Shown: positions 1 through 8,841 of the stretch, piece after piece
How the letters are laid out: every line of letters begins with the position of its first letter
How positions within the stretch are numbered: the first letter of the stretch is position 1
Assembly (NCBI RefSeq): GCF_000611645.1
Contig: NW_014012638.1
Coordinates: forward strand, 6,070 to 18,984
Source: Monoraphidium neglectum
Taxonomy: Eukaryota > Chlorophyta > Chlorophyceae > Sphaeropleales > Selenastraceae
Reading direction: 5' to 3'
DNA: 12,915 nt
Notes under the pieces: generated by a model
What the model was told of the DNA's origin: nothing
The model's input: the letters and a program-made list of their open reading frames with translations, nothing else
Database searches by the model: none
Made by a program: the position numbers and the translations under genes

Positions 1-691
1 GGGTGATTTTTAGGGGCGTCCAACGCCCCCCTCCCCAACACAGAGAAAGGGCTCGTGCACCGGCCTTGAAAGGACTTACGCATGCGCTAGGAGGAGCATC
101 TTGCACATGGCAGAGCAGCTCGCAGTGCACTGAAGATGCATGCCATCATGCCACGGCCGCTGTCATGCAAGCAAGTGCGTTGACTTGGCAGCGTCGTCAG
201 CGTGTGGGCTGTCCGTCAGACACGGACGCATCGTGCGCCAACGCCGCATGTGAGCTGCTCCAGCCCCTCGATACGTTATCTTTGCTTTAATTTGTCGTCC
301 CGGGCGGTGCGACCTGCGAACGACGAGTATAAGTTGTAGTTGCAGGCGTTTCGCGCTCATCGTTCAATCGTGCATTTTGTGTCAGCATACTTTTGAAGAT
401 CAAAAATATTTGTCCGTCAGATGGCCCGTGCGCGGCCCGGCTAAGCCACCCTCGAGCTACAATCTCGAGAGCGGCGTATCAGCCCTCCCATCGGCTGGCC
501 CGCTCAGAGCGCAAGTAAAGAATGCCATCTGTCAGTTTCTCAGTGGTTTCCCGCAGCGTCATCTGAGCTGGGGCGCACATCGCAGGGCGTCCAGCAGTGA
601 CGCCAGGCTGCCTGCCATCCCCCCTGGCAGGCTGTGCCCGTTGCAGAACCAGGTGGAGGTGCCTCGCTGTTGCCCTCGCACCTGCCCAGCC
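1..691. other. No recognisable gene; likely upstream region and leader of gene 1
   Basis: Several short open frames cross this stretch on both strands, but none gives a recognisable protein or a codon pattern like the real exons nearby. The frame of gene 1 stays open upstream to about 377. I read that as untranslated leader, because the residues before the ATG at 692 are compositionally random and the ATG at 692 sits in a strong context (CAGCCATGGC). A 7-bp perfect hairpin (13-19 with 23-29) is present near the left edge and I attach no function to it. No clear TATA box was seen. Confidence 0.5.
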
Positions 692-2106
692 ATGGCCTGC
701 TCAGCATCTGCCTTTGCGTTTTTCGCCCTGGACGGCCCGGCGGCGTACGCGGATCTTCGGGCAGCAGCGCTGGCGGATTACCGCGCCTCAGCTGCTGCCG
801 CCTCCTCGGCCGCGGCTGCCGCACCGTCAGCGGTACACCCCCGCGGCGCTGTCCGCCGCGACAGTGGCGGCCCTGCGGACCAATGCTCCTTCTGCGTCTC
901 GGCGGCGCCGCTGGAGGCTGGCCGCGAGGCTGGCGGCTGTGGTGCCTGTGATGGATGGTAGGCTTTCACCGAACGCCCCTGCATGCCCCCGCTCGTGGCG
1001 AGCCCGCCACCGGTCCCTCGCCCTTGCAACAAAGATCTGCCGGCTGCTTGCAGCGCACATTTACTGGTAGCAGCATCGGTCGGGCCCGCGGCCGCAGGCA
1101 TGCGCTCATGCGTTGACGAGACCCTCGCAACCCTTGTCGCTCACTCCCCTCTTTCCCAACCTTGCCGCTTTGTCTCGCAGCGGCCAGCCGGCCTGCGGCG
1201 CGTGCGCCGCGGCGCGCCTAGCCGCTTGCCCCGCCTGCGGGTTTGCGGCCTGCGAGGACTGCCGCCTGCAGCTGGGGGAAGAGGAGGACGGCGCGGGCCA
1301 GGACGTGGGCGGGCGCCCCGGTGGCTGCTGGTGCGCACGAGGGGCCGCACGTCCGCCCGCCCACCGTCCGAGCGGGGGCCCAAAGACGGCTGGCGAAATC
1401 TGCTGTCTGGGTTCTTTTGGGGGCATTAGTGCGACCAGTCGCGACCGAGGGCGGCCTGGCTTGCCTCGCCGCTGAGGTACGCTCCCTGCCCCTCGCAAAT
1501 CCCTGCCGCGCCAGCAGGTGCGAGAGCGGGAGCCAGAGGGACGCCGACAACCACAGGTGCGCCGGCTACGCGGTCAGCCTCCTCTCTCCCCCCAAATGCA
1601 GCTTTGCCAGGCACCGCCTGCCCTTGCCGGGGCTTTGCTGATCGCCAGCGTCATTTCACATCCCGTGAAGTCCTCACTTTTGAGACACCCTATGCGTACG
1701 AGCACACCACCCTCTTCTCACCCGCAGATTCGTCAGCCGCGAGCGGTACAAGGCCGTGTCCATGACTCACCCGTCCATGCGCGCGTCATCCATGGCCGCA
1801 GCCGGCCTGCGCGACGACGAGGACGACGGGGAGGCCGACGGCTGGGCGTTCGCCCACGGGTGGCAGCTCGTGGGGGGCGCCGCAGATGATGACGCCATCA
1901 CCGGCGACGGCGGCAGCGGCGGCAGCAGCGCCGGCGCCGGTTACGGCGCGTCGGCGTCGTCGTTGGGTGGCGTGCTGCTGCACGGCGCGGCCGGCGGCCG
2001 CCACGGCAGCATGGAGCTGTCGTCGGACGGCGGCAGCGGCCTGCGTCGCTCGATGATGCGGTACGGCGCCCTGGGCGCGAGGTCCCGCCACTCGGGCTGC
2101 TTCTGA
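692..2106 (+). CDS. Cys-rich putative zinc-binding protein, spliced, function unknown
   Basis: Proposed exons are 692-957, 1181-1304, 1430-1476 (tentative), 1518-1556 (tentative) and 1728-2106, about 284 residues, all with GT-AG introns and a continuous frame. The ATG at 692 has a strong context and is followed by an Ala-rich N-terminus (residues about 1-65). Cysteines then cluster: CSFC at 65-68, CGAC at 83-86, and across the exon 1/2 junction CDGCGQPACGAC followed seven residues later by CPACGFAACEDC. These are two consecutive C-x2-C-x4-C-x2-C units, suggesting one or two structural zinc sites. Exon 5 gives a segment reading FVSRERYKAVSMTHPSMR, then an acidic patch (DDEDDGEAD), a Gly/Ser-rich stretch and a basic end, RSRHSGCF, before TGA at 2104. 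I do not recognise the family; B-box, PLATZ and IBR spacings do not fit well. The exon 1-exon 2 join is the best-supported part. It depends on the donor at 958 and acceptor CGCAG at 1180, which rebuilds a Cys codon across the intron. Confidence 0.5.
1555..1731 (+). other. Proposed last intron of gene 1
   Basis: The donor is AG|GTGCGC after 1556 and the acceptor is CCCGCAG|A, with the next exon starting at 1728. Splicing rebuilds an Arg codon (AG + A) and gives DNHR-FVSRERYK. The acceptor is strong and the downstream frame is open for 126 codons. The donor side depends on a 39-nt exon and is less certain. Confidence 0.4.
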
Positions 2107-3584
2107 TCCTGCAGTTCTCTGCTGAACTCAGATCGCCTCGTGGCCTGAAATCTGCGATCTCAGGTGTTCGAATGAAGAGCGGAAGTGATGTGATGCGAAC
2201 TGGAGACGGTTTTGTGAGTGCGGCACCCGTGACTATCTCATGGACGGCCCAGAGGCCGCCCGCGGGCGCGGCCGCTCTTGAGTCCGTGCCCTGGGGCGAG
2301 GGAGGCGCGCGCTGTTCGCTTTGGTTGCTGCTGGCGCAACACAGCGCTGTGTCCGGCCACGTGCACGGCGTCACGGCGCCGCTGCTTCTGCAGCGGCGCC
2401 CCGCTTACGATGAGGGGAGTTGTTGGGCCGTCTTGTTGTCCTAGATCCGGCTGTGCATTGCATGAGAAGGACAAGTTGGGATTCGACTCTGTCAAGTGTT
2501 TGGGAGGTTATTGCCGCTGTGTTTCAGGGCCTGTCATTTTCGGCATCGTTGTTGTGCTGGGAGAGAGAGTGCATGCACTGCCCCCCCTTCCCCTCAAAAA
2601 ACCCGTGGCAACGCGGGCTACTGCCCCTGGCTTTAGAGCCACGCGCGTGCGCGCTCTCGCTTGCGGCTGCCACCGGTGCGCCGCTCTGCGGCTCGGTTTC
2701 ATAGAGAGCCTTCCTGCCCCTGCATATCGCCGCCCCTCCGCCCCACACGCCTCCTGGCACATATGTGTGCACGTGGTTGCAGCCTGTGACGCCGGGCATC
2801 GTTTTGTTGCGCGACCGGCACGGTTCCAAACCAGCCCAGCATGCCGCCGCCGGCTTCGCTCACGGAAAACACAGCACTCATAGCACGCATTGTACACAAC
2901 ACACATCCGATGCGCACCGTTGCATTTGCTCACGTGTGCGCCCACCTTGCATTGCCCCCTGAGGCGACACCTCTTGTCCCCTCCCACCACTGAATCCTGC
3001 ACGGCATCGGCTGTGCGCGCTTGGACGGGCCAGCGCCCCGCGGCACAGGCCGTGCGTGCAGCAAATCACAAGTCGCTGCCGGATGCCGCCTGGCGCCCCA
3101 GGGTACAAGGGCGCAGCCCAGGCGCTGCGGCCCCATGCCCGAGCCCGGCCTGCGGCTGCTGGCAACCACAGCGGCCCGCGCTGCTGCTGGTCTGCATGGG
3201 TAAAGCGTTTCATTTCAGGGCCGTCGCCGCTGCGGTCTTGCCCCAACCGCCCGCGCTGGCAGCCTCTGCCTACGTTGCGCTTCTGCAATGCACAGCCCGC
3301 CCCCCGCTCATCCAGGAACTCGTCTCGTTTTTACAGCCACGCGCCCTCTGTTCCTGGCTGCTCGCCGCCCGCATACTGCCCAGCCCGCCCCCCAGCACGC
3401 GCACCCGCCACTTGTGCTGGTCGGTGTTGCCTGTGTTGTGTTTGTTCCCCTGTCTCAGTCTTTGTCTCAATATTTGTCGATGGACGACTGCTGCGCACAG
3501 CCTGTGGGCAGGCCAGCCACTACCGCATGCGGACTGGAGCATGGGGTGGCGCCACTCACCTTATCACGCGAGCTGGTGCATCCT

Positions 3585-3589
3585 TGTAA
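3585..3589 (+). terminator. Candidate poly(A) signal TGTAA for gene 1
   Basis: TGTAA is the usual poly(A) signal in chlorophyte algae. This is the first + strand copy I find after the stop codon of gene 1 (TGA at 2104). It would imply a 3' UTR of about 1.48 kb, which is long. A second + copy lies at 4133-4137. A 5-base motif is weak evidence alone. Confidence 0.25.
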
Positions 3590-3760
3590 CAGTACGGCAA
3601 TCAACTGTGCAGGTTGTGCCAACATGCAACGCGAGTGCGCTTGCAGATGGCGGTCCCTTGACACAGAAATCACGTCCGACATTCAATATCTGGAGTATAT
3701 GAGTGCCTGTTCGAAAGATGGCTAGGCCAATGGCGCTGCTTTTGGTGTTGCAACTGCAGT

Positions 3761-3816
3761 CTGCTTGTCCTGCTTGTCCTGCATGTTCTGCTGCTGCTGC
3801 TGCTTGCTGCAGCTGC
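3761..3816. repeat. CTG-rich simple repeat
   Basis: CTGCTTGTC is repeated back to back from 3761. It is followed at 3788-3804 by a pure run of five CTG units plus CT, then further CTG-containing sequence to 3816. It is a short microsatellite in apparently non-coding DNA. Confidence 0.7.
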
Positions 3817-4536
3817 TGATGCTTTGTTGACTAGAGTAGTAGCGCTCGAAGAAGTGGCAAATTTACACACGAGTAGCAAAGTATTGACTTTGCAAAAGGT
3901 TTGCAGTAGCTTTGCAAGTGCAGGTGATCTAACACTATCTGCTAAGGAAAAGAACTGGTCAGCTGGAACAGCCAGCTGCGCTCGTGCCATGGGTGGATTC
4001 CACCCCCTTCGCCCGTGTGGCAGCCGCCAGGGAAGCGGTGGCGATCAAACCGCATGCCGCACGCAACCTGCCTGTGCAATGCTGCAACAACACACGCTTT
4101 TATCTCCTGCGTCATCATGCGGACAGCTCCTCTGTAAACACTCACGACACCCCGACCGCAGACACGGGACGGAAAGTAGTGACTGGGGCGTGGGCATTGG
4201 CGAGCTGAGCGCCCAATTGACACAGACTCCCAAACTGGTAGAATCCAGGTGGGGTCGTGGCCAATGATGCATGCGCCACAGGTGGGGTTTTAACAACTGA
4301 AACAGCCTGCGGGGCTCCCAGGGGATGTCGAAGCCCCATCCACCGCAGAAGGCACACCTCACAGCGTTCAAAGCCAAGCGCGCCAGGCTAGGGGGAGGCA
4401 AGGAAGCTCGGACTGGAACACGCTCGCACCCACTGATGCGAACTCATCTGATTGCCTACACTCAAAACACAAGTCAAAACCGCAAGACCATCGCACAGCG
4501 ACCACCGCATACATGGTAGCGCTGTGTGCGTGTCGC

Positions 4537-4541
4537 TTACA
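4537..4541 (-). terminator. Candidate poly(A) signal TGTAA for the DUF506 gene
   Basis: This is the first minus-strand TGTAA (TTACA on the + strand) found downstream of the DUF506 stop codon at 5507-5509, about 970 nt past it. That is a plausible chlorophyte 3' UTR length. The support is the motif and its position only. Confidence 0.3.
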
Positions 4542-5506
4542 CAGCACGGTCAAGCTCCATCAAGGAAGGAGACCCAACAGAAAGGAAACCAGTCATCGCA
4601 TGGCAAGCCGCAGGCGCTGCGGCGAGCGGCGCCCGCGGGCCCGTGCGTGTGAATGCTGCTGCTGCAAGTGCAAGGGCACAGGGGGCAAAAACCTTTCGGC
4701 GGATCCAGACTTAGGGGGCGCCGCGCCGACGGCCGCCGCCTTTTCCGAGCTTCTGATGCTTTTTTTGTGGCGAACGGCTTGCCCAGGAGCATTGCGCCCC
4801 TGCAACAGAAGTCGCGGGCATGTTTTTTGGGAGGGTTGTGTGCTTTTTCTCAGCAGCGGTGGGTGCAGGGACCCATGGCGGCGAAGCGGTTGGTTCCAAC
4901 ACTCAGAACGTGCAGGCTGCGGGTCTCGAAAACGTGTGTGAAACGGAATGAAGTGACCCTATGGCATCGGCCTCAACACCTCTGTCGTGCCAAAGCGTCT
5001 CCAGAGGCAGCAGCGAGACGCGGCGCGCGTGCCTGGCCGCCGCTCCTTGAGGGGAAGAGGGGGTGCGCGACAGGGGCCCGCGCCAAAGCCAAACATCATG
5101 TAAATCGAAGTGGCGGGAAGGTGCTTGGGCAAGCCTGGGACACCGTGTCGCACCAGAAAAGCGGGCGGAGGTGCGCCGCCGCTGGGGCGCGCAGGGGACC
5201 TGACTGGACGATAGAAAGTGCAGGTAAAACGGGCGTCGAGGACCGACCGGCCCGAAAGGCGCCCGAGGCGTTTGCAGCCTGAACCGATGAGAGTAAGTAA
5301 TGCTACTGGGCATGGGAACTGCTATTCAGAGGTGCGACAGCGCCGCACGGGCGCTGCGCACCCTCCAGCCAAAAGGGGCGGCAGAGGGTCTGCGTGCCCA
5401 GCCACAGCCTCCCGTTGCAGGGCCCTGGCAACGCCGCCTGCGGGGCGGCGGCACTGCGGAAGCGACGGCGGCGGCGGCTCGCGACGGGGCCGCGCCGCAG
5501 GGGGGG

Positions 5507-7125
5507 TCACGCGACGGGTGCCATCTGGGGCGTCCTGAATGAGAAGGAGAAGGGCGTGTCCTCGGCAGCTTCTGGGAACCAGTTGCTGAGCATGTACGAC
5601 TGCTCGCGCCACGGCGGCAGCGGCGTGCCGCTCGCGCGGAACGAGGTGTCCATCTGTGGCGGTTGGGCAGGAGCGAGTGGATGGAGGTCAGGTTGACAGG
5701 TCAAAACGGAAGGGGGTGTGGTTGACCGGGCAAAGCAGAGAGGGGAAGGCAGGGCTCCAGGGAAGGGATGGTGAATGCATGGACACAAACCATGCGCACC
5801 AGACTCTGCACATACAGACGAAGACCTATCGCACTGCAAGTTGGAGGACCTGACACGCAGACGCCTGCCGACGCGTTCGGACAAAGACCTATCGCACTGC
5901 AATTTGGAGGACCTGACACGCAGACGCCTGCCGACGCGTTAACGGGGTTCAAAACCAACCAAGTCGAAAGCGGGAGAGGGGGGCCCGGCGCACCTGCTCG
6001 CACATAAATGACACCAGGGGCTCCAGCCCCTCCGCCGTGCCTATCACGACGGCAGGCAGCGCCGCGACCAGCGCTCTGTAAACCGGCGACGCCGCCGCGA
6101 TAGATGCGATGGAGAAGCGCTCGCGGAAGCTCGGGTCGACGACGAACATGGGGCTCTGCTGGTACTCGGCGACGTCAGCGGCCACGGAGGCGGCGCCGTC
6201 GCCGTCGGAACCGGCTTGCCCCGGCGCGCGCACGACAACGAACGTGTGCTGCGGCGGGCACAGGGCCGCCGCGCCGCCGCTGCCGCTGCCGGCGGCGCCG
6301 GAGGTGCGGCGGAGGACGCCGTCCGGCGTCGCCGCGGCGGCGCCACCGGCGGCGAAGGCGGCGGCGGCGGCGGAGTTGACCCAGGACGCGTTGCGGGGGC
6401 TGGCGCCGACGCCGCTGGGGACGCGCGGGCTGGCGGCGCCGGCGGAGCGCGGGGTGGCGGCGCCGGCGGAGCGCGGGCTGGCGGCGTCGCTGCGCGGACT
6501 GTCGCCGGATGCTGAGTCGCCGGCCGCGTCGGGGCCCTTGCCGGTGCGCAGCCAGCCGTCGTGGCCGCAGCACGACAACACTTCTAGGAACAGGGGCAGG
6601 TCTAGCGCAGCCCCATCAGCCGGGACGGCTGCTGCCTGCCCCGGCAGCGCGGCGCCGTCGATCGCAGGGGCCGTGGCGGGGGCCGCAGCGGCGTTGGCGG
6701 GGGCGGCGCTGCTGCCAGTGGTGGCGACGTTCAGAGCTGCGGCGGCATCGCGGGCAAGGCGGTCATAGTAGGATTGCAGCTCCACCGTGGCGGCGCCGTC
6801 GCCGCCATTGCTGCCGGGGCGCAGCGCGCGCAGCAGGGGGATGAGTCGCTCGAGAGCAGCAGCAGCGTCGCGCTCCTCTCGCAAGAAACCCTCGAAGCCC
6901 TCGATCTGGGTTGGTGGAGCATGATTGCAGCATGCAAGGGGATCAAGGGAAGCTAGGGAAGAGAGGTTGGCGCATGTCGTGTTTGGGCAGGGCCATGCGC
7001 TGTTGGTGAGTTGGGCGGCGGCCGTCCTCGTCGGCATGCCGATGTCATGCGCGACAACGCTCGCAGGTGCCAGGGCTGACCTCAAGGTCGAAGAGCAGCG
7101 AAGGCGCCTTCGCCGTGACCGCCAT
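5507..7125 (-). CDS. DUF506 / PDDEXK-like family protein (PF04720), complete, three exons
   Basis: Exons on the minus strand are 7125-7081, 6905-5994 and 5653-5507, giving 367 residues; both introns are phase 0 and GT-AG. Start is the ATG at 7125 (ACTATGGCG). The C-terminal signature of DUF506 is clear: FVVDPSFRERFSIA at about 269-282, YRALVAALPAVVIGT at about 291-305, EPLVSFMCEQ ending exon 2 at 319, and PLPPWREQSYMLSNWF at about 330-345 in exon 3. An earlier conserved part, FLEVLSCCGHDGWLR, is at about 121-135. Between it and the beta-strand-like HTFVVV (235-240) lies a roughly 100-residue low-complexity insert with five (S/T)PR motifs (residues about 151-186) and Ala/Gly runs. The family is widespread in plants. 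Some Arabidopsis members are linked to stress responses and root-hair growth, but the biochemical role is not established. The nuclease-like fold assignment comes from family classification; I cannot confirm catalytic residues here. Family identity is very likely, exon borders likely. Confidence 0.88.
5654..5993 (-). other. Intron 2 of the DUF506 gene
   Basis: On the minus strand the donor reads GAGCAG|GTGCGC and the acceptor CGCCACAG|ATG. Removing it joins MCEQ to MDTSFRASGTPLPPWR, which restores the continuous C-terminal motif of the family. If the intron were retained, translation would stop at 5949-5951 after about 14 foreign residues and lose the PPWR motif. It contains a 63-bp tandem duplication. 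Confidence 0.88.
5818..5943. repeat. 63-bp tandem duplication inside the DUF506 intron
   Basis: Two head-to-tail copies lie at 5818-5880 and 5881-5943. A 57-bp core (5821-5877 and 5884-5940) differs at a single base (G at 5840, T at 5903); the remaining differences are at the copy edges. The near identity implies a recent duplication. There are only two copies and no spacer, so this is not a CRISPR array. Confidence 0.92.
6423..6494. repeat. 24-bp coding repeat, three copies, in DUF506 exon 2
   Basis: Copies lie at 6423-6446, 6447-6470 and 6471-6494. The first two differ at one base and the third diverges in its second half. On the coding (minus) strand each unit encodes an eight-residue block of the type R-S-A-G-A-A-(S/T)-P, so the array produces spaced (S/T)PR motifs at about residues 153-176. 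The unit is a multiple of three, so copy-number change keeps the frame. Confidence 0.85.
6906..7080 (-). other. Intron 1 of the DUF506 gene
   Basis: On the minus strand the donor reads CTTGAG|GTCAGC and the acceptor CCAACCCAG|ATC. Splicing joins SLLFDLE to IEGFEGFLREERD in phase 0. The unspliced frame from an upstream ATG at 7085 would instead begin with a residue run that does not look coding, so the spliced form is preferred. Confidence 0.75.
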
Positions 7126-8241
7126 AGTCTTGATGGTCACGTAGATGCGCGCAGCTATTCTCCAGGCGGCCGTAAACCACAGACGAACTGATGACGAGCG
7201 CCAGGAGGACTGCAGCCGTCGTAGAAGGGTGTGTGGTGGAGATGTTTGAGAAGTAAAGCGGTAAGCAAACAAATTGGAAGTAAGCCGCTGCAGCGAGGCG
7301 ATTTTGTAGGGCCCGAAAGATCCCTGTGCCGGAGAAGTTACCGCAGAGTAGCTGGGGTGGCGGGCGCAAAGCGAACGCTTCGTGTATTGCAGCCTGATTA
7401 TTCGAGTTTTTTTTAAGGCTACGCAAGCGTTCGTGCCTGTCAAAGGGAGGCGGGGCGCAAAATGTGCCAGACAGACAGACTGCCTGTGCCTGGATGAATC
7501 GTGCGCACCAGTGCATCCAAATGGAGTGTCTCGACCAAAAAACACCATTCTAAAAATCTTTACAGGCCGAACCTCTAACTCAGTATCACATCTCTATGCA
7601 GGAATTGAGGCAAGCAGTCTCGAGGCCTCGGTCATGGACTGGCGATGCACGCGAGAGCCTGCCATCATGGGCAAAAGCCTGCTAACGTGGGCATGCGCTG
7701 CGGCAACCTGTTGACTCGCTACATTGCCACAGGTATGTCATACACAGCATACGACACCAACTGATCTCATGCACATGGTGCCCGAAGTGGGCATGATGGC
7801 TGGCGAACTCGATGGACCATGGATGGGTCCCAGCAAGCGCTTTCGGCGACGCTGCTGCTGGAGTCCTGCAGGAACCAAATCAAGCACTGCTGTGCTCAAA
7901 GCTGTCAACATGTCAGCATGTGATGCGCTGGGGCGCCTCGATCGGGGCAGGCGTTCGCTGGTACCCCAGATGCACCGGGGTTGGGCGTGCAACACGCATT
8001 CAGGGAAAATGTGAGCGCCCGGCAAGAGCATCGCATGCTGCTTCAAGCATGCTATCCTCGCATGTCGGTGAGTCTTGCACCATGCCACCGGCCGCAACTG
8101 CGGATTGCTGGCTACGCATTTGGCGTTGACAGGTGCATTGAATTTTGACTGGGTTGCAAGCTTGCCAAGGAATCAACGGTGCACAAACCATGGTAGGAGG
8201 CAGTGCAGCGCTCGATGTGATTGCCTGAATTTTTGAAGAGC

Positions 8242-8305
8242 GTGTGTATATAATCCTTTTGTATACTGGCAGGGCTGCCTCGGCTGGAGCCAGTTTTATA
8301 CACAC
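8242..8305. repeat. Imperfect inverted repeat / hairpin containing a TATA motif
   Basis: A perfect 9-bp inverted repeat pairs 8242-8250 (GTGTGTATA) with 8297-8305 (TATACACAC). Inside it a 6-bp stem pairs ACTGGC (8265-8270) with GCCAGT (8289-8294). The fold is asymmetric, with about 14 unpaired bases on the left arm. It could form a hairpin in RNA or be coincidental. Confidence 0.5.
8247..8253 (+). promoter_or_regulatory. Candidate TATA box (TATATAA)
   Basis: This is a full TATATAA match in GC-rich surroundings, oriented toward the aminotransferase. The start codon at 8842 is about 590 bases away, so it would need a long or spliced leader. No transcription start can be seen in the sequence. 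Confidence 0.3.
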
Positions 8306-8664
8306 AGGAGCAAGAGGGGTCTAGTCCTCGCGGTGGGTGCATTGCTGAATCCTTTTTTGTGCGATGCTTTGAAGGTCAGACCGCAGGTGGCCGCGTGCCG
8401 CGGGTGGACCACTTGCTGGGGAAGCGGCCATTGCCTAGGTGCAAGCCGTCATGCTTGAGTGAAGCATCGGCGGCAATGGATGCCAAAAATATTACAACGA
8501 TAAACAGCGTGCTAGGCGCGAGCAGGCGCAACTGACGCAGTGCGCAGCAAAGCACCAGTAGCAGCGCGCCGGCAGCGTCCACTCCCGCACACATGTGTGT
8601 TGCGCGTTACCTCTGCACCATCCTCAAACAGAATTAACATATTCATGAGTGCCATCAGACCAGC

Positions 8665-8826
8665 ATGGCACTTGCACCCTCTGCTGTCACCCCTGGTACC
8701 ACCCAGCCCATCCAAGTTCCCTGCACAACACCCCACTCCCCACCACGCCGCACCCGCCCGTCACAGCGGCGAGCAGCGGCAGCAGCAAGAGCGGCAGCAA
8801 CAGGGGCGGCCGCACGGCAGGCATAG
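8665..8826 (+). other. Short upstream ORF resembling a transit peptide, in frame with gene 3
   Basis: The ATG at 8665 (CAGCATGGCA, good context) opens 53 codons ending in TAG at 8824-8826. The peptide is rich in Ala, Pro, Thr and Arg, has no Asp or Glu, and starts MALAPSAVTP. This is the composition of chloroplast or mitochondrial targeting peptides. It is in the same reading frame as the aminotransferase start at 8842, separated by the one TAG. It could be a regulatory uORF, a first exon joined by a splice I cannot place with confidence, or chance. Confidence 0.35.
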
Positions 8827-8841
8827 CGCGGGTCTGGCGGG

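Larger units (their letters stand above)
2107..5506. other. 3.4-kb gap between converging genes; no recognisable gene
   Basis: Open frames of up to about 270 codons occur here (for example + 2890-3702, + 2278-2883, + 4653-5282), but their translations are Pro/Ala/Arg/Cys-rich and lack any family motif. Long open frames by chance are expected in GC-rich DNA. I tried both strands for spliced coding segments with good GT-AG borders and found none I could support. The stretch probably holds the 3' untranslated regions of gene 1 (+) and the DUF506 gene (-) plus intergenic DNA. Bases about 3700-3960 are visibly more AT-rich than the rest. Confidence 0.5.
7126..8841. other. 1.7-kb shared upstream region of divergent genes 2 and 3
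   Basis: The DUF506 gene leaves to the left and the aminotransferase to the right, so this stretch should hold both leaders and promoters. No protein family is recognisable in the open frames on either strand (for example - 7548-7045, + 8540-8881). Its left part (7230-7580) is less GC-rich and has a run of eight T at about 7409-7416. A TATATAA motif, an inverted repeat and a short upstream ORF in the right part are listed separately. Confidence 0.5.

Noticed and set aside
13..29. Perfect 7-bp hairpin near the left edge
   Set aside because: Too short and isolated in GC-rich DNA, with no T run or gene end beside it; no function can be supported.
2107..2185. tRNA-like T-loop sequence GTTCGAATG
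   Set aside because: No matching acceptor, D or anticodon stems could be drawn around it.
2890..3702. 270-codon + strand open frame
   Set aside because: It is Pro/Ala/Cys/Trp-rich with no family motif and no codon pattern like the true exons, with overlapping open frames in other frames. Most likely chance in GC-rich non-coding DNA.
3824..4267. 147-codon + strand ORF in the more AT-rich patch
   Set aside because: The composition shift made it worth a look, but the translation has no motif, the start context is poor and no good splice borders connect it to anything.
4653..5282. 209-codon + strand open frame, Arg/Ala-rich
   Set aside because: No recognisable domain; it lies in the probable 3' UTR of the minus-strand DUF506 gene.
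5818..5943. CRISPR-like repeat
   Set aside because: Only two 63-bp units with no spacers, in a eukaryotic intron; it is a simple tandem duplication.
6109..6768. 219-codon + strand open frame, Ala/Pro/Arg-rich
   Set aside because: It is antisense to DUF506 exon 2, whose minus-strand frame carries clear family motifs; the + frame is a shadow of the GC-rich codons.
5949..7085. Unspliced 378-codon minus-strand ORF as the whole DUF506 protein
   Set aside because: It would start with non-conserved residues and end before the conserved PPWR segment. Splicing at 7080/6906 and 5993/5654 gives a better family match at the C-terminus and a plausible N-terminus.
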